From Liopterus haemorrhoidalis (Eukaryota > Arthropoda > Insecta > Coleoptera > Dytiscidae): a stretch of DNA of 64,000 bases. The translations under genes and the position numbers were made by a program. Below, one piece after another: positions 63,831 through 64,000 of this stretch (position 1 is the first letter of the stretch; the number at the start of each line of letters is the position of its first letter). Location of the stretch: the NCBI GenBank assembly GCA_963971575.1, contig OZ020622.1, positions 8,532,279 through 8,596,278 on the forward strand. The letters run 5' to 3'. Below the pieces are notes generated by a model. That model ran no database searches, was not told where the DNA came from, and worked only from the letters and a program-made list of their open reading frames with translations.

Positions 63831-64000
63831 CACAGACTGTAACAATTGATTAGTGGTATTTTGAAAAACCGTTGATCACTTCAGTAGACATTTTGAGTTT
63901 CGGGGACCAACATAATCGTACGGAGATAAATTCGTAGAATGAACAAGTATTTATTTCCGTGCTAAAATTCAAAATGCTACTAAAAGGATGCTATTTTCAC

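Noticed and set aside
1..64000. CRISPR array, operon or phage-type system
   Set aside because: No regularly spaced short repeats, no dense same-strand genes and no prokaryotic families; all tandem repeats are microsatellites or TE duplications.

Overview
This window reads as a piece of an arthropod, most likely insect, nuclear genome. It is AT-rich, has no operon-like gene packing, and contains spliced exons with GT/AG borders. Almost everything recognisable in it is transposable-element (TE) debris of kinds usual in insects: Jockey-like and RTE-like LINEs, a Penelope-like element, mariner, pogo, Tc1, hAT and Harbinger DNA transposons, Helentron-type repeats and tRNA-derived SINEs. The order of insect cannot be fixed from the sequence alone.

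The only convincing host gene is at the left edge: two consecutive minus-strand exons (718-925 and 537-662) of a monocarboxylate-transporter-like major facilitator protein. Its upstream and downstream exons were not found here. One further candidate, an orphan open exon at 31313-31507 that ends on a good splice donor, is weak.

Layout. 1-3.1 kb: LINE end, transporter exons, and a hAT-type element (1238-3065) with an exact 8-bp target duplication and a nested MITE. 3.8-7.6 kb: Tc1 scrap, first Helentron-like repeat, and a near-intact DD41D mariner (5903-7210) sitting inside an older mariner. 8-12.1 kb: hAT remnant and a mariner derivative split by Helentron-like copy 2. 14.4-22.8 kb: a fold-back mariner derivative, a mariner pseudogene, a pogo derivative, a LINE 3' end, Helentron-like copy 3 and a short-terminal-repeat DDE element. 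24-31 kb: LINE and mariner remnants, tandem repeats and a tiny poly(A) retro-insertion. 32.9-41 kb: pogo derivative, Helentron-like copy 4, mariner, a Penelope-like GIY-YIG domain, Harbinger and Tc1-type elements. 42-51.6 kb: Jockey copies, two hAT MITEs (one split by Helentron-like copy 5), a pogo derivative with a zinc-finger tail, and a LINE split by a SINE. 52-64 kb: SINE, CENP-B-type helix-turn-helix remnant, TTAA-flanked MITEs, a long-terminal-repeat mariner derivative with a second DD41D mariner inside it, and RTE-like LINE debris.

How the parts relate. The window records nested insertion. Many DNA elements are deletion derivatives that keep both ends plus the first and/or last few codons of the transposase, so they can only have moved with enzyme supplied from elsewhere. 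The most interesting family is a roughly 1-kb Helentron-like repeat (five long copies). It has subterminal inverted repeats, a terminal hairpin, a GTCT-type microsatellite, and an internal module resembling the 5' half of tRNA-Glu. In one copy that site holds a different tRNA-like sequence. All family assignments were made by eye from motifs; no database search was run.
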